Shown: in pieces, positions 24,408-33,074 of the stretch | Position numbering within the stretch: the stretch's first letter is position 1 | Layout of the letters: each line of letters opens with the position of its first letter | Source of the DNA: WFZT01 sp964398355 | GTDB lineage: Bacteria; Hydrothermota; Hydrothermia; B15-G9; WFZT01 | Assembly (NCBI GenBank): GCA_964398355.1 | Contig: CAYNMM010000106.1 | Coordinates: 1-37,807, forward strand | Length of the DNA: 37,807 bases | Direction of reading: 5' to 3' | The notes under the pieces: generated by a model | What the model was told of the DNA's origin: nothing | What the model saw: only the letters and a program-made list of their open reading frames with translations | Database searches by the model: none | Program-made: the position numbers and the translations under genes

Positions 24408-25243
24408 AAGGTGTGAAACTTATAAAGTACGGTGGTAGAAATCACGGGCTTTTCTTCAACCACTTCCCCGGAATAGAGGTAGGGTGGTGTCAGTAGTATC
24501 CGGGGATTTAGCTCGAAACTCAGTGAAAAATCCTGGTATTGGAGATTTATACCAAACCTTTTTATGATATAAGTTGTGGAATATTCCTGATTTCTCACAT
24601 AATCCCCTGAAAATTTTAGATAAAACCAACTCGCAACCGGGAAATAAGCTCCAACGGACAACAATGGTGAGTAGTAACCAGATTTCACGGTAACGCCACC
24701 ACCGATAAAAAATATCCTGTTATCTGTCGGGGCGAGCATATAATCAGTAATTACAGTGGTGCTTTCCTCGGTAGCGTTTAAAAACGCTCCAATAAGTGTT
24801 TGATCATTAATTTCTTTTTCAATCTTGAATCCCCCACTTACAAATTCCGGTGTATTGGTCAGGATCTTAACATAAGCATCGAATTTCGCAAACGGCGTCG
24901 AATAACCAGCAGAGGTTGTGAGATAGATTGAAGATGAATTTTTATAACCTATGTCAATACCAACTTCTCTGTTAAATGTAAAATAGGCAGCTGAAACGTT
25001 CATTGTACTGTCGTTGAGATAGACAAAACTCCCATATTTTTGCCACCTCATAAGAATTCCAACTGGGTCAACGTAGTCACCGGTGGAGTATGTGATAAAG
25101 TTATTATAACCGGCCATTGAGGAAGGAAATGTGATTAAATTTTCAAAACTGTTGAGGAAAATTTTTGATGGCCCAAGTGCCTGATAGGGCTGAGAAAATA
25201 GTAAGAAAGGGAGCCAGGATCCAATTATTACAATCTTTTTCAT
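24404..25243 (-). CDS. Probable outer-membrane beta-barrel protein, unknown
   Basis: 279 residues from the ATG at 25243, where a signal peptide begins (M-K-K-I-V-I-I-G-S-W-L-P-F-L-L-F-S). An upstream frame extension to 25276 overlaps the lipoprotein gene and would put charged residues before the signal. The body is rich in alternating amphipathic strands with aromatic ends (for example G-I-D-I-G-Y-K, S-I-Y-L-T-T-S-A-G-Y, W-F-Y-L-K-F-S-G-D-Y) and the chain ends in phenylalanine, as outer-membrane barrels do. The opening Y-Q-A-L-G-P-S-K-I-F recalls PorV/PorQ-like proteins, but I do not claim that. It is 19 nt after the lipoprotein gene. Confidence 0.65.
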   Translation of the reverse strand: MKKIVIIGSWLPFLLFSQPYQALGPSKIFLNSFENLITFPSSMAGYNNFITYSTGDYVDPVGILMRWQKYGSFVYLNDSTMNVSAAYFTFNREVGIDIGYKNSSSIYLTTSAGYSTPFAKFDAYVKILTNTPEFVSGGFKIEKEINDQTLIGAFLNATEESTTVITDYMLAPTDNRIFFIGGGVTVKSGYYSPLLSVGAYFPVASWFYLKFSGDYVRNQEYSTTYIIKRFGINLQYQDFSLSFELNPRILLTPPYLYSGEVVEEKPVISTTVLYKFHTF

Positions 25244-25262
25244 GGCTCCCCAATCTCCTTTC

Positions 25263-25847
25263 CTACAAACTTGCAAAAAGTGTCACAAAGTACTTGTAAT
25301 TTTTGACCACAATATTGTATGAATTCGTATTAACACCACGTGCAGTCACATAGATATAAAATTGGCCGTCGCCATTGACGATCTGGGTGACCAAAAATTC
25401 CATTAATCCTGTCATATTGAAGAAGGAAGACCAATTTTCACCCGTGACAACCACGCTATCCTGGGGGGGAATCACTATGGATCCAAGCTCTACAGCACTA
25501 TCTGCCACATTTTGACTTGTCAATGTAGAGTCATCTGAAAAATAAACGTGGAAAGAAGCGGTATCTGCACCAAGATTGACAAGGATTGCAGATGCAGAAT
25601 CCGGTCTCAAACTGTCGATGTTTCCAACATACTCCTGCCAATTATTAACAATACTATCCATAACAATATGCCTCTTTAAGAAGCCAGAATCTGGTGTCAT
25701 CACTCCAAGTGATGAACCTTCCATGTAAGAACTATCCACCACAGGAATAGTGGCAGGGACAGATATCGGGAGTTTTACTTCAGTGCACCCCCAGAAAAGG
25801 ATTCCAGAAACAATCGCTATTATCCCTATTTGTATTATTCTTTTCAT
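25263..25847 (-). CDS. Lipoprotein of unknown function
   Basis: 194 residues. A lipoprotein signal ends in L-F-W-G-C with C21. The mature part is rich in serine, aspartate and valine with beta-sandwich-like strands (A-S-F-H-V-Y-F-S-D-D, G-Q-F-Y-I-Y-V-T-A-R-G). No family recognised. AAGGAGG lies 9 nt before the ATG and a TTGAAT-17-TATTAT promoter is just upstream, so this is the first gene of the lipoprotein, barrel, rqcH, plsC, kdsB operon. The barrel partner next door suggests both work at the outer membrane. Confidence 0.75.
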   Translation of the reverse strand: MKRIIQIGIIAIVSGILFWGCTEVKLPISVPATIPVVDSSYMEGSSLGVMTPDSGFLKRHIVMDSIVNNWQEYVGNIDSLRPDSASAILVNLGADTASFHVYFSDDSTLTSQNVADSAVELGSIVIPPQDSVVVTGENWSSFFNMTGLMEFLVTQIVNGDGQFYIYVTARGVNTNSYNIVVKNYKYFVTLFASL

Positions 25848-25885
25848 TGGTAACCTCCTTGTAAATATTTAAATCAGGAATTGAA

Positions 25886-25914
25886 ATAATACGGTCAGAT
25901 TTCGCTTAATTCAA
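25886..25914 (-). promoter_or_regulatory. Promoter of the lipoprotein-to-kdsB operon
   Basis: Minus strand: TTGAAT (25909-25914), 17 nt, TATTAT (25886-25891), about 38 nt before the start codon. Confidence 0.75.
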
Positions 25915-25921
25915 CAAATTC

Positions 25922-26794
25922 TCACGGAAGCATTATTTTTATTGATTGTGGAACGACCTCAATTTCCACAGGTAACTTTCCCATAGGTTCTGAATCAACG
26001 TGAAAATACGAATCTCCCTTTATCGTAATTCTCTTAGCTTTTAACAATAATACATCTGACCATTTATAGTGACTCGAATTCAAAATTGACCATACATATC
26101 TCAAATCGTCAAAAAATCCACTCCTTGTGAAAATACAAACATCGAGGTACCCGTCAAAGATCGTAGCTCGCGGGGCAATTTTGAATTTACCTCCATAAAG
26201 TGAAACGTTATTTACCATGATCTGGTACCCATGATACTTTTTCCCATCTACAGTGATCTCCATTCTTGCCGGTTTATACTTTAGCATATAGTAGTACATC
26301 CCTGTTACAAGGTAACTCAACTTCCCGAGAAACCATTTTAATTTGAATGGAAAATTGTTGACTGCAACGCCATCAAGTCCAGCCCCCACCATCAAGATAA
26401 AATACCTGTCATTAGCTTTTCCAATATCAATTTTTTTGGGCTTTCCATGTAGAAGGACATTAATGGCATCAAAAGGGTCCCGTGGTATTCCAACTTCAAG
26501 GGCAAAAACGTTAGTAATACCAAATGGGATGAGACCCACAATAATATCTGCTCCGACAACACCGTTGATCACTTCGTTGAGTGTCCCATCTCCACCGACA
26601 GCTACAACCATGTCAAAACCCATATCCACCGCTTCTCTTGCCAGACGGGTTGCATCAAGCGGGGCTTGAGTCTTAACAAGCTCAACGTCGTTCCTCCCCC
26701 CATCAATTAATTTCTTAATTCCCAGCTCAAGAAAGAGGGCATAAGCACTCTTTGCTTTTTTGGATACCGGATTGTAAATGAGTCTTATCTTCAT
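25922..26794 (-). CDS. Diacylglycerol kinase-family lipid kinase (YegS/BmrU type)
   Basis: 290 residues. Y-N-P-V-S (8-12) and A-V-G-G-D-G-T-L-N-E-V-I-N-G (65-78) are the nucleotide-binding motifs of DAGK-catalytic proteins; the C-terminal half (N-N-V-S-L-Y-G-G, D-G-Y-L-D-V-C) is the beta-sandwich typical of YegS. It phosphorylates a lipid hydroxyl, most likely diacylglycerol or a relative. It overlaps the upstream MBL-fold hydrolase by 4 nt. Confidence 0.93.
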   Translation of the reverse strand: MKIRLIYNPVSKKAKSAYALFLELGIKKLIDGGRNDVELVKTQAPLDATRLAREAVDMGFDMVVAVGGDGTLNEVINGVVGADIIVGLIPFGITNVFALEVGIPRDPFDAINVLLHGKPKKIDIGKANDRYFILMVGAGLDGVAVNNFPFKLKWFLGKLSYLVTGMYYYMLKYKPARMEITVDGKKYHGYQIMVNNVSLYGGKFKIAPRATIFDGYLDVCIFTRSGFFDDLRYVWSILNSSHYKWSDVLLLKAKRITIKGDSYFHVDSEPMGKLPVEIEVVPQSIKIMLP

Positions 26795-27753
26795 CCTTTC
26801 ACATAATAAGTAATTCCATCAATTTCTTCAATGGTCACTTTATTTTCAATGAGCAGAAGGTCAAGATGCCCCTGAGTTTCAGAGAGTCCAAGAAAACGTT
26901 GATCATCAGGAAGTTCAGAAAAAACTTTTCTACATATTTGAAAGAGGGTCATCGGTTCTTTTCCCATCTTTTTATAAATTTGCTCTTTTCTTCTATGATA
27001 ATGCTTGATCTTCTGCTTGATAACTTTTTTGAAGTTCTTGAACGGCGTACCGTGTCCAGGTAGTACTTCCTTTATCCCTTTTATTGTGAGAGTCTTTTCA
27101 AGGGAATTTAAATAAAGTGGGAGACTCAAAGGCCTCTCAGTCTCCCCGGGTAATGGAGGTTCAATAACTGGATTGGAAGTTATATCGAGTAACAAATGGT
27201 CACCTGAGATAAATTTGTCGTCAATTTTAACACTGATATGACCTGTGGCGTGTCCCGGAGTATAAATCAACTCCAGCTCCGCTCCTTCAACCATAAAAAG
27301 ACTGTCCCTTTCAATGAAACAATCGACACTCGTGGATTTAGAATGCTCTTTAAAAAAATTCCAGTAGAGTTCCATTCTCTTCATTATATCACCAGGGACC
27401 CCGTTTCTTTTCCAGAAATCACTGAAATATTCACGCTGCCTCTCAAGCTCGCCCTGATAATCAGTAACCCAATACGCATTCCTTATGTGGGTGCAAATTC
27501 TGGCACCCGATTGATCTTTAATCCATCCTGCAAGCCCCATGTGATCCTGATGCGCATGTGTAATAATGATATAATGGATATCAGCAGGGGTAAGTTCAAA
27601 ACGTTTCAATCCCTGAACAAAAGCCTCTTTCGCCTCCTCCGTATAAGGCCCCGTATCAATGAGGATATTTGTCTCACCTGCTTTTATCAAATAAAGATTT
27701 ACAGGCCCCACAGGATAGGGAGTGGGAACCTTAAATTTCAGGATATCGTACAT
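26791..27753 (-). CDS. Metallo-beta-lactamase-fold hydrolase
   Basis: 320 residues. T-H-A-H-Q-D-H-M-G gives H66, H68, D70 and H71; H168 (P-G-H-A-T-G-H), D185 (S-G-D-H) and H234 (L-P-G-H-G-T-P) complete a two-metal site. The ~80-residue C-terminal part (R-R-K-E-Q-I-Y..., then Q-G-H-L-D-L-L) is a winged-helix-like tail as in LACTB2-type enzymes. Substrate unknown: thioester, RNA or lactone are possible. No Shine-Dalgarno is visible; TTGAAG-17-TAAACT ends 8 nt before the ATG, hinting at a near-leaderless message. Confidence 0.9.
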   Translation of the reverse strand: MYDILKFKVPTPYPVGPVNLYLIKAGETNILIDTGPYTEEAKEAFVQGLKRFELTPADIHYIIITHAHQDHMGLAGWIKDQSGARICTHIRNAYWVTDYQGELERQREYFSDFWKRNGVPGDIMKRMELYWNFFKEHSKSTSVDCFIERDSLFMVEGAELELIYTPGHATGHISVKIDDKFISGDHLLLDITSNPVIEPPLPGETERPLSLPLYLNSLEKTLTIKGIKEVLPGHGTPFKNFKKVIKQKIKHYHRRKEQIYKKMGKEPMTLFQICRKVFSELPDDQRFLGLSETQGHLDLLLIENKVTIEEIDGITYYVKG

Positions 27754-27835
27754 GAGATTAAAGTTTAATTCCCAAAAGCTGTAACTTCAATCATTAGCTT
27801 AATTTCCAGTGTTTCATTCAATCAGATTATCCCCC

Positions 27836-27868
27836 TTGACAATCCTTAGGAAACCTGATAACTATAAT
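27836..27868 (+). promoter_or_regulatory. Promoter of hsp20
   Basis: TTGACA (27836-27841) is exact. Two -10 candidates follow: TAACTA (27859-27864) at 17 nt and TATAAT (27863-27868) at 21 nt. No CIRCE element is present. The good -35 with an off-spaced -10 may reflect an alternative or heat-shock sigma factor, which is speculation. Confidence 0.6.
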
Positions 27869-27900
27869 ATCAGAAAATCTAATTACAGGAGGTGAGAAAG

Positions 27901-28350
27901 ATGGCAATGGATATTACGAGATTTGATCCCTTTAGAGACATCACAAACCTCAGAGAGGAGATTGATAGACTCTTTGATACATTTTTTGGCAGGACTACTG
28001 GAATTACTGAAAGAGAGGTAGCATGGGTACCCGCAATTGACCTTGAAGAAACTGACGATGCATACATTGTTAAGGCAGAGCTTCCTGGAATGAAGAAGGA
28101 AGATATAAAACTCTCCATTTCCGAAAATGCTCTCAGCATCTCCGGTGAAAGAAAGATGGAGAGAGAGGAGAAAGGCAAAACTTATCACAGGGTAGAAATG
28201 GCCTATGGTAAATTCCTGAGAACGATACAATTCCCTGGTGAGGTTGAGCCTGATAAAGCAAAGGCTACATACAAAGACGGCATTTTGACAATCACGATAC
28301 CGAAATCTGAGAAAGCGAAACCAAAAGAGATTGAGATCGAGGTTAAGTAA
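27901..28350 (+). CDS. hsp20: Small heat-shock protein, Hsp20/alpha-crystallin family
   Basis: 149 residues. The N-terminal D-P-F-R-D-I-T-N-L-R-E-E-I-D-R-L-F is followed by the alpha-crystallin domain (about 45-140): W-V-P-A-I-D-L-E-E-T, L-P-G-M-K-K-E-D-I, I-S-G-E-R, F-P-G-E-V-E-P-D-K and the closing G-I-L-T-I-T-I-P-K-S. It is an ATP-independent holdase that prevents aggregation. AGGAGG lies 9 nt before ATG 27901; a GTG at 27892 falls within the ribosome-binding region and is not the start. It is a single-gene unit between a promoter and a strong terminator. Confidence 0.96.
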   Translation: MAMDITRFDPFRDITNLREEIDRLFDTFFGRTTGITEREVAWVPAIDLEETDDAYIVKAELPGMKKEDIKLSISENALSISGERKMEREEKGKTYHRVEMAYGKFLRTIQFPGEVEPDKAKATYKDGILTITIPKSEKAKPKEIEIEVK

Positions 28351-28356
28351 TCATGT

Positions 28357-28395
28357 ATGTTGTGGGGCGCCGGAGGCGCCCCACAACATTTCTTT
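28357..28395 (+). terminator. Strong Rho-independent terminator of hsp20
   Basis: A perfect 15-bp stem (28357-28371 with 28375-28389, loop GGA) with a G/C-rich core TGGGGCGCC starts 6 nt after the hsp20 stop and runs into TTTCTTTC. This is the clearest terminator in the window. Confidence 0.92.
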
Positions 28396-28639
28396 CAATT
28401 TCCACAATCATTTAATGGAAGTGAATCCCTTTATTTCCCTATTTCTTGATGTTTTTAAACTCAAACATGTTATCTTGTGAATACTCTCAATTCATATGTG
28501 TTAGTGGGCAGTTGATCCCCATGTGATCCAAATACCTTAAAAATTTAAACATCCCCACCAATATGAGGCTGTTCGGAAAAATGCTCCGGTAAAAAGGAAG
28601 ATTGTATAATTTTTAACCTCCTCCATCTTAAACCCTAAC

Positions 28640-28845
28640 TTACCCATGAAAATTTTAAAAATGACTTCAAAAATGTTATATATTGAGAGGAAGGGTGTCA
28701 CACAAATCTTTGTCTCCAGAATGCAAAGTTATACAGAATTTATGAAAAAAGCAAAGAGAGGTTGCCCTCAGGGTGAAGAGTAATATCTGTTATTTCCCTC
28801 GTCTACTTTGCGTGAAACTACATCCTCAATTTCCCTTTCCGCTCT
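28640..28845 (-). repeat. Dispersed intergenic repeat, copy B (inverted)
   Basis: Reverse complement of 8237-8442 with about 86% identity and no gaps over 206 nt. The promoter-like box is TATAAC here instead of TATAAT, with the same TTTGCT 16 nt upstream. The short palindrome CCCTGAGGG replaces the CCCTCGGGG of copy A. Confidence 0.9.
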
Positions 28846-29020
28846 GAGGGAGTGGATAAAGGGAAAGGCAAGAGCTTATCCATTCCTAAATCCTCCTCTA
28901 ATGCGAATCGTTGCGAGGAGGGATGTTATTTTGTTCATTTCATTCAAAGTGTAGAAATTCGCAAGAATTGAATCTTTATACATCATTCTGAAAAACATGG
29001 GTAACATCTGCCCTCAACAT

Positions 29021-29052
29021 CCTCCCCCAGAAAGCTTTGTGGTGCGGGAGGT
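29021..29052. repeat. Imperfect hairpin related to the copy A palindrome
   Basis: CCTCCC at 29021 pairs with GGGAGG ending at 29052, enclosing CCAGAAAGCTTTGTGG. It shares GCTTTGTGG with the 8512-8566 palindrome. No T-run follows. Confidence 0.55.
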
Positions 29053-29219
29053 GGGATGTAATCTCTCACACAAAAAGAAGAGTGTAAGTGGATCTTCTCA
29101 TAAGCAAGACGGGAAAAAGAAAGTTTTTTGCAAAGTAAGAGGGAAAGTGATCACTGGTAAAATATTTTTCGATTACCATCTCACAAATATTGACTTGCTT
29201 GAATGGTTCCGTACATTCG

Positions 29220-31088
29220 ATGATACTTATTAGTATGGTTATCCTCCTTTTCCTGCTTGTATTTAACACAACAATCGATTCAACAAGCGCTAAATATATA
29301 AATCTTTCGCTTAAGATCCTGAATATCACCAGACATGATCTTGAATATCCCAAGCTATGGGTAAAGAAGGACCCATTTAGACTTTCCATCGTGGAAAGAT
29401 TCTTAAAATACCCTCTTTACATGCCGTACAAGGTAGATTCAATTGAGGACACCATTTTGAGAGTCGAAGATTCGCCACAACTTCTAAGCAATTACTTATC
29501 TTCACTACTTGATGAGCAGGTTTACGCCTATCCTGTGGATTCTATGAAGTACGAAATACCAGAGAAAATTCCGAAAGAGTTACGTCCCAGTCTATCCAAA
29601 CTTATTGTGACAATGTACGAAGCCTCGATTCTCGCCAGAAAATCATTTGAGAAGTTGACTAAGGGGGAAATAGATACTTTACTTTCAGACGCAATTTACT
29701 GGTGGACCGACGAAGATGACAGTCTGGATGACACACTCAGGGGTGTTTTGCTTAGAGAGTATGGTAAATCAACTCCGTTTCCATACGGAGATACTACATC
29801 AGTACCTCTTGATTCTCTTTCTATGATTCTGGAGAAAGTCAAACTCAAGTACATGTTTTCTGCATTCGGAGATGTTTTACATGCAGTGGATGAATTTGTA
29901 AAATCGGCCCCAAAAATTGATAGTAGTTTTTTTGTAACCTTCAATTCTCCAATAGGGCAAGTTGCTATTGGTGGGAGTGGGAAGAACATATATCGTGGAG
30001 ATTATGCTCTTATAATAGATTTTGGTGGAGATGACGAATACTACGGGAGGCTCGCTGCTGGAGTGGGAATACTTGATCACAATATCGGAGTCTTAATAGA
30101 CTTTGGTGGAAATGATGTCTATCGTTCAGACAGGATTATATCGTTTGGAGCAGGCTACATGGGTATCGGGATCCTTTACGATCTTGGTGGTAATGACTAT
30201 TACATGGCATCTCACGTTTCCCTCGGCTCTGGCCTTCTTGGTTGTGGCTATCTAATGGACAAAGCAGGAAGTGATGTTTATAGAGGAGGCTTTTTTACTG
30301 AGGCCAGTGGCAATTTTGGACTCGGCATCCTGATAGACAAAGAGGGGAATGACGATTATCAGGCATACGATTGGGCACAGGGATTCGGATCAGTTAAAGG
30401 AGCTGGTCTGTTGCTCGACAAATCCGGAAATGATAGATATTACGCTGGAGGGCATTACATTCATCATCCACTGTTACCAACGAGTTACAGATCATTTGCA
30501 CAGGGATTTGCAATGGGGTGGAGACCAGACATATCTGGTGGAATCGGTTTGCTAATTGACAATAAGGGGAATGACTCTTACTACGTGGAAGTTTACGGAC
30601 AGGGGGCAAGTTACTGGATTTCAGCGGGGATCCTGATAGATGATAGTGGGGACGATACTTATCACGGTGTTGAATACGTCCAGGGGGCGGGAATTCATCT
30701 TTCGAGCGGAATTTTAATTGACCGGGAAGGTAACGATTCATACTACTCAACCCACGGTCCGTCTCAGGGAGAGGGACATGATCTCTCTGTGGGCTGGCTC
30801 GTGGATCTCTATGGGAACGACAATTATTATGTATCTGGAGGTCAGGGAGCTGGTATCTATAATTCCGTGGGGGTGTTTGTAGATGAAAGGGGAAATGACA
30901 CTTACATGACAAGAGAGAAGAATGCAGGTGAAGGATGGACAAATTGGGGAAGAAATGCACCCTCTGTTGGGATATTCCTCGATCTCAGTGGGAAGGATAT
31001 GTATAGAAAGGGGCTCCCGGGTAAAGACAATAAAATCTGGCTTCAGGGGCGTCTTGGCATAGGAATTGATACGGAGGCTGGTAGATGA
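29220..31088 (+). CDS. Exported protein with twelve G-N-D-x-Y repeats
   Basis: 622 residues from the ATG at 29220, where a signal peptide begins (M-I-L-I-S-M-V-I-L-L-F-L-L-V-F). No family recognised. Residues about 25-260 are mixed helical. From about 262 to 615 twelve units of mostly 26-28 residues follow, consensus (I/L/V)-L-I-D-x-x-G-N-D-x-Y-x(n)-Q-G-x-G-x(n)-G, with longer insertions in units six and eleven. The regular Asp/Asn/Gly ladder suggests a beta-solenoid that may bind calcium, but it is not the RTX nonapeptide. No ribosome-binding site is visible; starts at 29190 (TTG) or 29235 are possible. It overlaps the HEAT-repeat gene by 4 nt. Confidence 0.8.
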   Translation: MILISMVILLFLLVFNTTIDSTSAKYINLSLKILNITRHDLEYPKLWVKKDPFRLSIVERFLKYPLYMPYKVDSIEDTILRVEDSPQLLSNYLSSLLDEQVYAYPVDSMKYEIPEKIPKELRPSLSKLIVTMYEASILARKSFEKLTKGEIDTLLSDAIYWWTDEDDSLDDTLRGVLLREYGKSTPFPYGDTTSVPLDSLSMILEKVKLKYMFSAFGDVLHAVDEFVKSAPKIDSSFFVTFNSPIGQVAIGGSGKNIYRGDYALIIDFGGDDEYYGRLAAGVGILDHNIGVLIDFGGNDVYRSDRIISFGAGYMGIGILYDLGGNDYYMASHVSLGSGLLGCGYLMDKAGSDVYRGGFFTEASGNFGLGILIDKEGNDDYQAYDWAQGFGSVKGAGLLLDKSGNDRYYAGGHYIHHPLLPTSYRSFAQGFAMGWRPDISGGIGLLIDNKGNDSYYVEVYGQGASYWISAGILIDDSGDDTYHGVEYVQGAGIHLSSGILIDREGNDSYYSTHGPSQGEGHDLSVGWLVDLYGNDNYYVSGGQGAGIYNSVGVFVDERGNDTYMTREKNAGEGWTNWGRNAPSVGIFLDLSGKDMYRKGLPGKDNKIWLQGRLGIGIDTEAGR

Positions 31089-32173
31089 TAGCTCTACTGA
31101 TAATATTTACCATAACCACAAATACCATGCAGACCAATCTTGAGGAACTTTTCGAAAAAGCATCAAAATGGCGTGTCGGTGAAGCTGTCGAAGAGGTAGA
31201 TTCCGCAAGGAATGAACTCGTCAAACTTGGAAATAAATCTCTTGAATTCATCTTCTCGAAAAAGATAAAAACAACTTCAACCCTCAAGTATAGGGCGATA
31301 AAGTACGTCGTCAGACACCTCAAGGACCAGGCGAGGCCATATTTATATCGAGGACTACACTCAGAAAATGACACGGTAAAAATCAACTGTATTAGGTTAA
31401 TTGGCGATTTGAAAGATAGTCTATCAGTTGACACGTTAATTGACCTATTAAAGAATGAGAAGTCGAAAAGAGTGCGAAGAGCAATAATTTCATCTCTTGG
31501 AGATATTGGCATTAAGAGAGCTGCATCAGTTATTGTCCCTTTTCTGAAGGACAAAGATATGAGGACAAGACTTGTGACGTGCGTTGCACTCGGGAAGCTC
31601 AGAAATGAAACGTACATTGATCCACTCTTCGAGGCTTTAAATGATGAATATTTTCTGGTAAGAGAATCAGCGATGTGGGCACTGGAAAAAATTGATACAA
31701 AAGATGTTCTTAAAAAGGCTCTCGAAAAGATGAAAGTAAAATTCTGGGAAGAGCTCATTGGCTCAGCTGTAAATACGGCTGGTGCTGGTGTCGAAATGGT
31801 AGGGAACGTGAATCTACTGGAAAAGGGGGCCATAGAAGCAGGTAGGGTTGTTTTACCACCTGTTGTCCAGAAGAGCATCAGCAATAAAATGTGCGAGAAA
31901 AGGATCAAATATATAAGACTCGTTGGAGCTGTAGGTGGGAAGTTGTATCAAGAAACACCGGAAGACAGTCTCGTAATAGCAGCAAGAAAGTATCTAATTT
32001 TACTTCTTGACTCTCCATGCTGGCTTGTAAGAGGATATGCAGTTCGCGCTCTTGACAATTTTAAAGATGATAAAGTTCGGAAACTACTTGAGACAAAATC
32101 ACTGACTGAAACTAATCTATTTGTTCGCTCCCAGTATGAGGAAGTCTTGCATTCAGGAGAAAATCCCCGTTAA
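31085..32173 (+). CDS. HEAT-repeat protein, probably exported
   Basis: 362 residues. The first 16 form a possible signal peptide (M-I-A-L-L-I-I-F-T-I-T-T). Residues about 65-210 contain three to four HEAT/PBS-lyase-like helical repeats (V-K-I-N-C-I-R-L-I-G-D-L-K-D, V-R-R-A-I-I-S-S-L-G-D-I-G, T-R-L-V-T-C-V-A-L-G-K-L, V-R-E-S-A-M-W-A-L-E-K-I) and one more near 322-345. Such scaffolds bind partner proteins. The ATGA overlap with the G-N-D-x-Y repeat gene suggests that protein as partner. No enzyme motif. Confidence 0.85.
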   Translation: MIALLIIFTITTNTMQTNLEELFEKASKWRVGEAVEEVDSARNELVKLGNKSLEFIFSKKIKTTSTLKYRAIKYVVRHLKDQARPYLYRGLHSENDTVKINCIRLIGDLKDSLSVDTLIDLLKNEKSKRVRRAIISSLGDIGIKRAASVIVPFLKDKDMRTRLVTCVALGKLRNETYIDPLFEALNDEYFLVRESAMWALEKIDTKDVLKKALEKMKVKFWEELIGSAVNTAGAGVEMVGNVNLLEKGAIEAGRVVLPPVVQKSISNKMCEKRIKYIRLVGAVGGKLYQETPEDSLVIAARKYLILLLDSPCWLVRGYAVRALDNFKDDKVRKLLETKSLTETNLFVRSQYEEVLHSGENPR

Positions 32174-32226
32174 AAATTTTTACCAACACCTATAAGAAAA
32201 TTTTCCCACTCTCAATTAATTAAATT

Positions 32227-33072
32227 TTAACCTATTCTCGAAACAAGGACTGGTGTATGTGAGAATCTAACCACTTTTTCAGTCACACTTCCAAGAAGAA
32301 TTTTTTCGAGTCCTCCACGACCATGAGTTGACATCACTATCAGATCAAAACCATTTTCCCTTGCAAACTCTATTATGGTATCGGCGGTGGAAGAACCGAT
32401 TTCAACAACATGGTCATCACATTCCTTAAATCTGTCTTTCATCGTTGAGTAAGCACTTTTTTGAAGCTCTTCAAGATTGAAGACAGGCACTCCTGATAAC
32501 AGAGTATCATCAAAGTATCCGGTTATGGGCTCAATGACATGAAAAACTGTAAGTTTAGCACCAAACCTTTTTTTGAAATCAAGTGCAAGTGGATAAGATT
32601 CTTCAGATTTCTCTGATAGATCTGTAGTGTATAAAATTTTCTCTATTTTGGGGGAATGAGTTTTGTAAACGAGCACTGGTACTGCTGCTTTTCGGGCAAC
32701 TTTATGTGCCTGTGTGCCAATTTCTTCTCCCGGTTCGCCGCCATTTACAAGCACAAGGTCGATATCGTTGTTTTGTATAAACTCTACTATTTTCAAGTAT
32801 GGGGAACCCATATCGTAGCCATACTCAAATCCATATTTTCTGGAAAGATCAGACAGAACAGACTCTACATTCTGCCTCAATGTCTGGACAGCTTTTTCAA
32901 CGTCATCGAGTCTTACATCGTATGGTACATAACTCCCAAATACATCAGGAATTACGTGAAAAAGTATTCCGTGTGCATGTAAATTCTCAGTTATAAATTT
33001 ACTGTATCCGAGGAAATTTTTGTAATCCTCGGATATATCAATACTTATGAGAATTTTTCTTAACTCTTTCAT
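32227..33072 (-). CDS. Universal stress protein with two UspA domains
   Basis: 281 residues in two tandem UspA folds (about 1-140 and 143-281). The second keeps the ATP-binding pattern G-R-G-G-L-E-K-I-L-L-G-S-V-T-E (G-x2-G-x9-G-S/T, here one residue shorter), while the first lacks it (G-E-P-G-E-E-I-G-T-Q-A-H). So one active nucleotide-binding site per chain is likely. It starts 2 nt after the apgM stop, forming a two-gene operon; role in stress tolerance is inferred. Confidence 0.92.
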   Translation of the reverse strand: MKELRKILISIDISEDYKNFLGYSKFITENLHAHGILFHVIPDVFGSYVPYDVRLDDVEKAVQTLRQNVESVLSDLSRKYGFEYGYDMGSPYLKIVEFIQNNDIDLVLVNGGEPGEEIGTQAHKVARKAAVPVLVYKTHSPKIEKILYTTDLSEKSEESYPLALDFKKRFGAKLTVFHVIEPITGYFDDTLLSGVPVFNLEELQKSAYSTMKDRFKECDDHVVEIGSSTADTIIEFARENGFDLIVMSTHGRGGLEKILLGSVTEKVVRFSHTPVLVSRIG

Positions 33073-33074
33073 GG

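Larger units (their letters stand above)
28396..29219. other. Long non-coding region with the second repeat copy
   Basis: About 820 bases without a convincing gene. It holds the inverted 206-nt repeat copy at 28640-28845, a ~200-nt stretch with no counterpart in copy A, a hairpin at 29021-29052 and a 23-nt segment (29045-29067) again similar to the copy A flank. One open frame (28997-29233) has no family pattern and overlaps the next gene; I do not count it. Confidence 0.75.

Noticed and set aside
28997..29233. 78-codon open frame before the G-N-D-x-Y gene
   Set aside because: No family pattern, no ribosome-binding site, overlaps a hairpin and the next gene's start in another frame.
30985..31908. 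307-codon antisense frame across the HEAT-repeat gene
   Set aside because: Composition (Ser/Phe/Thr-rich) is that of a shadow frame; the plus-strand HEAT-repeat reading explains the region.
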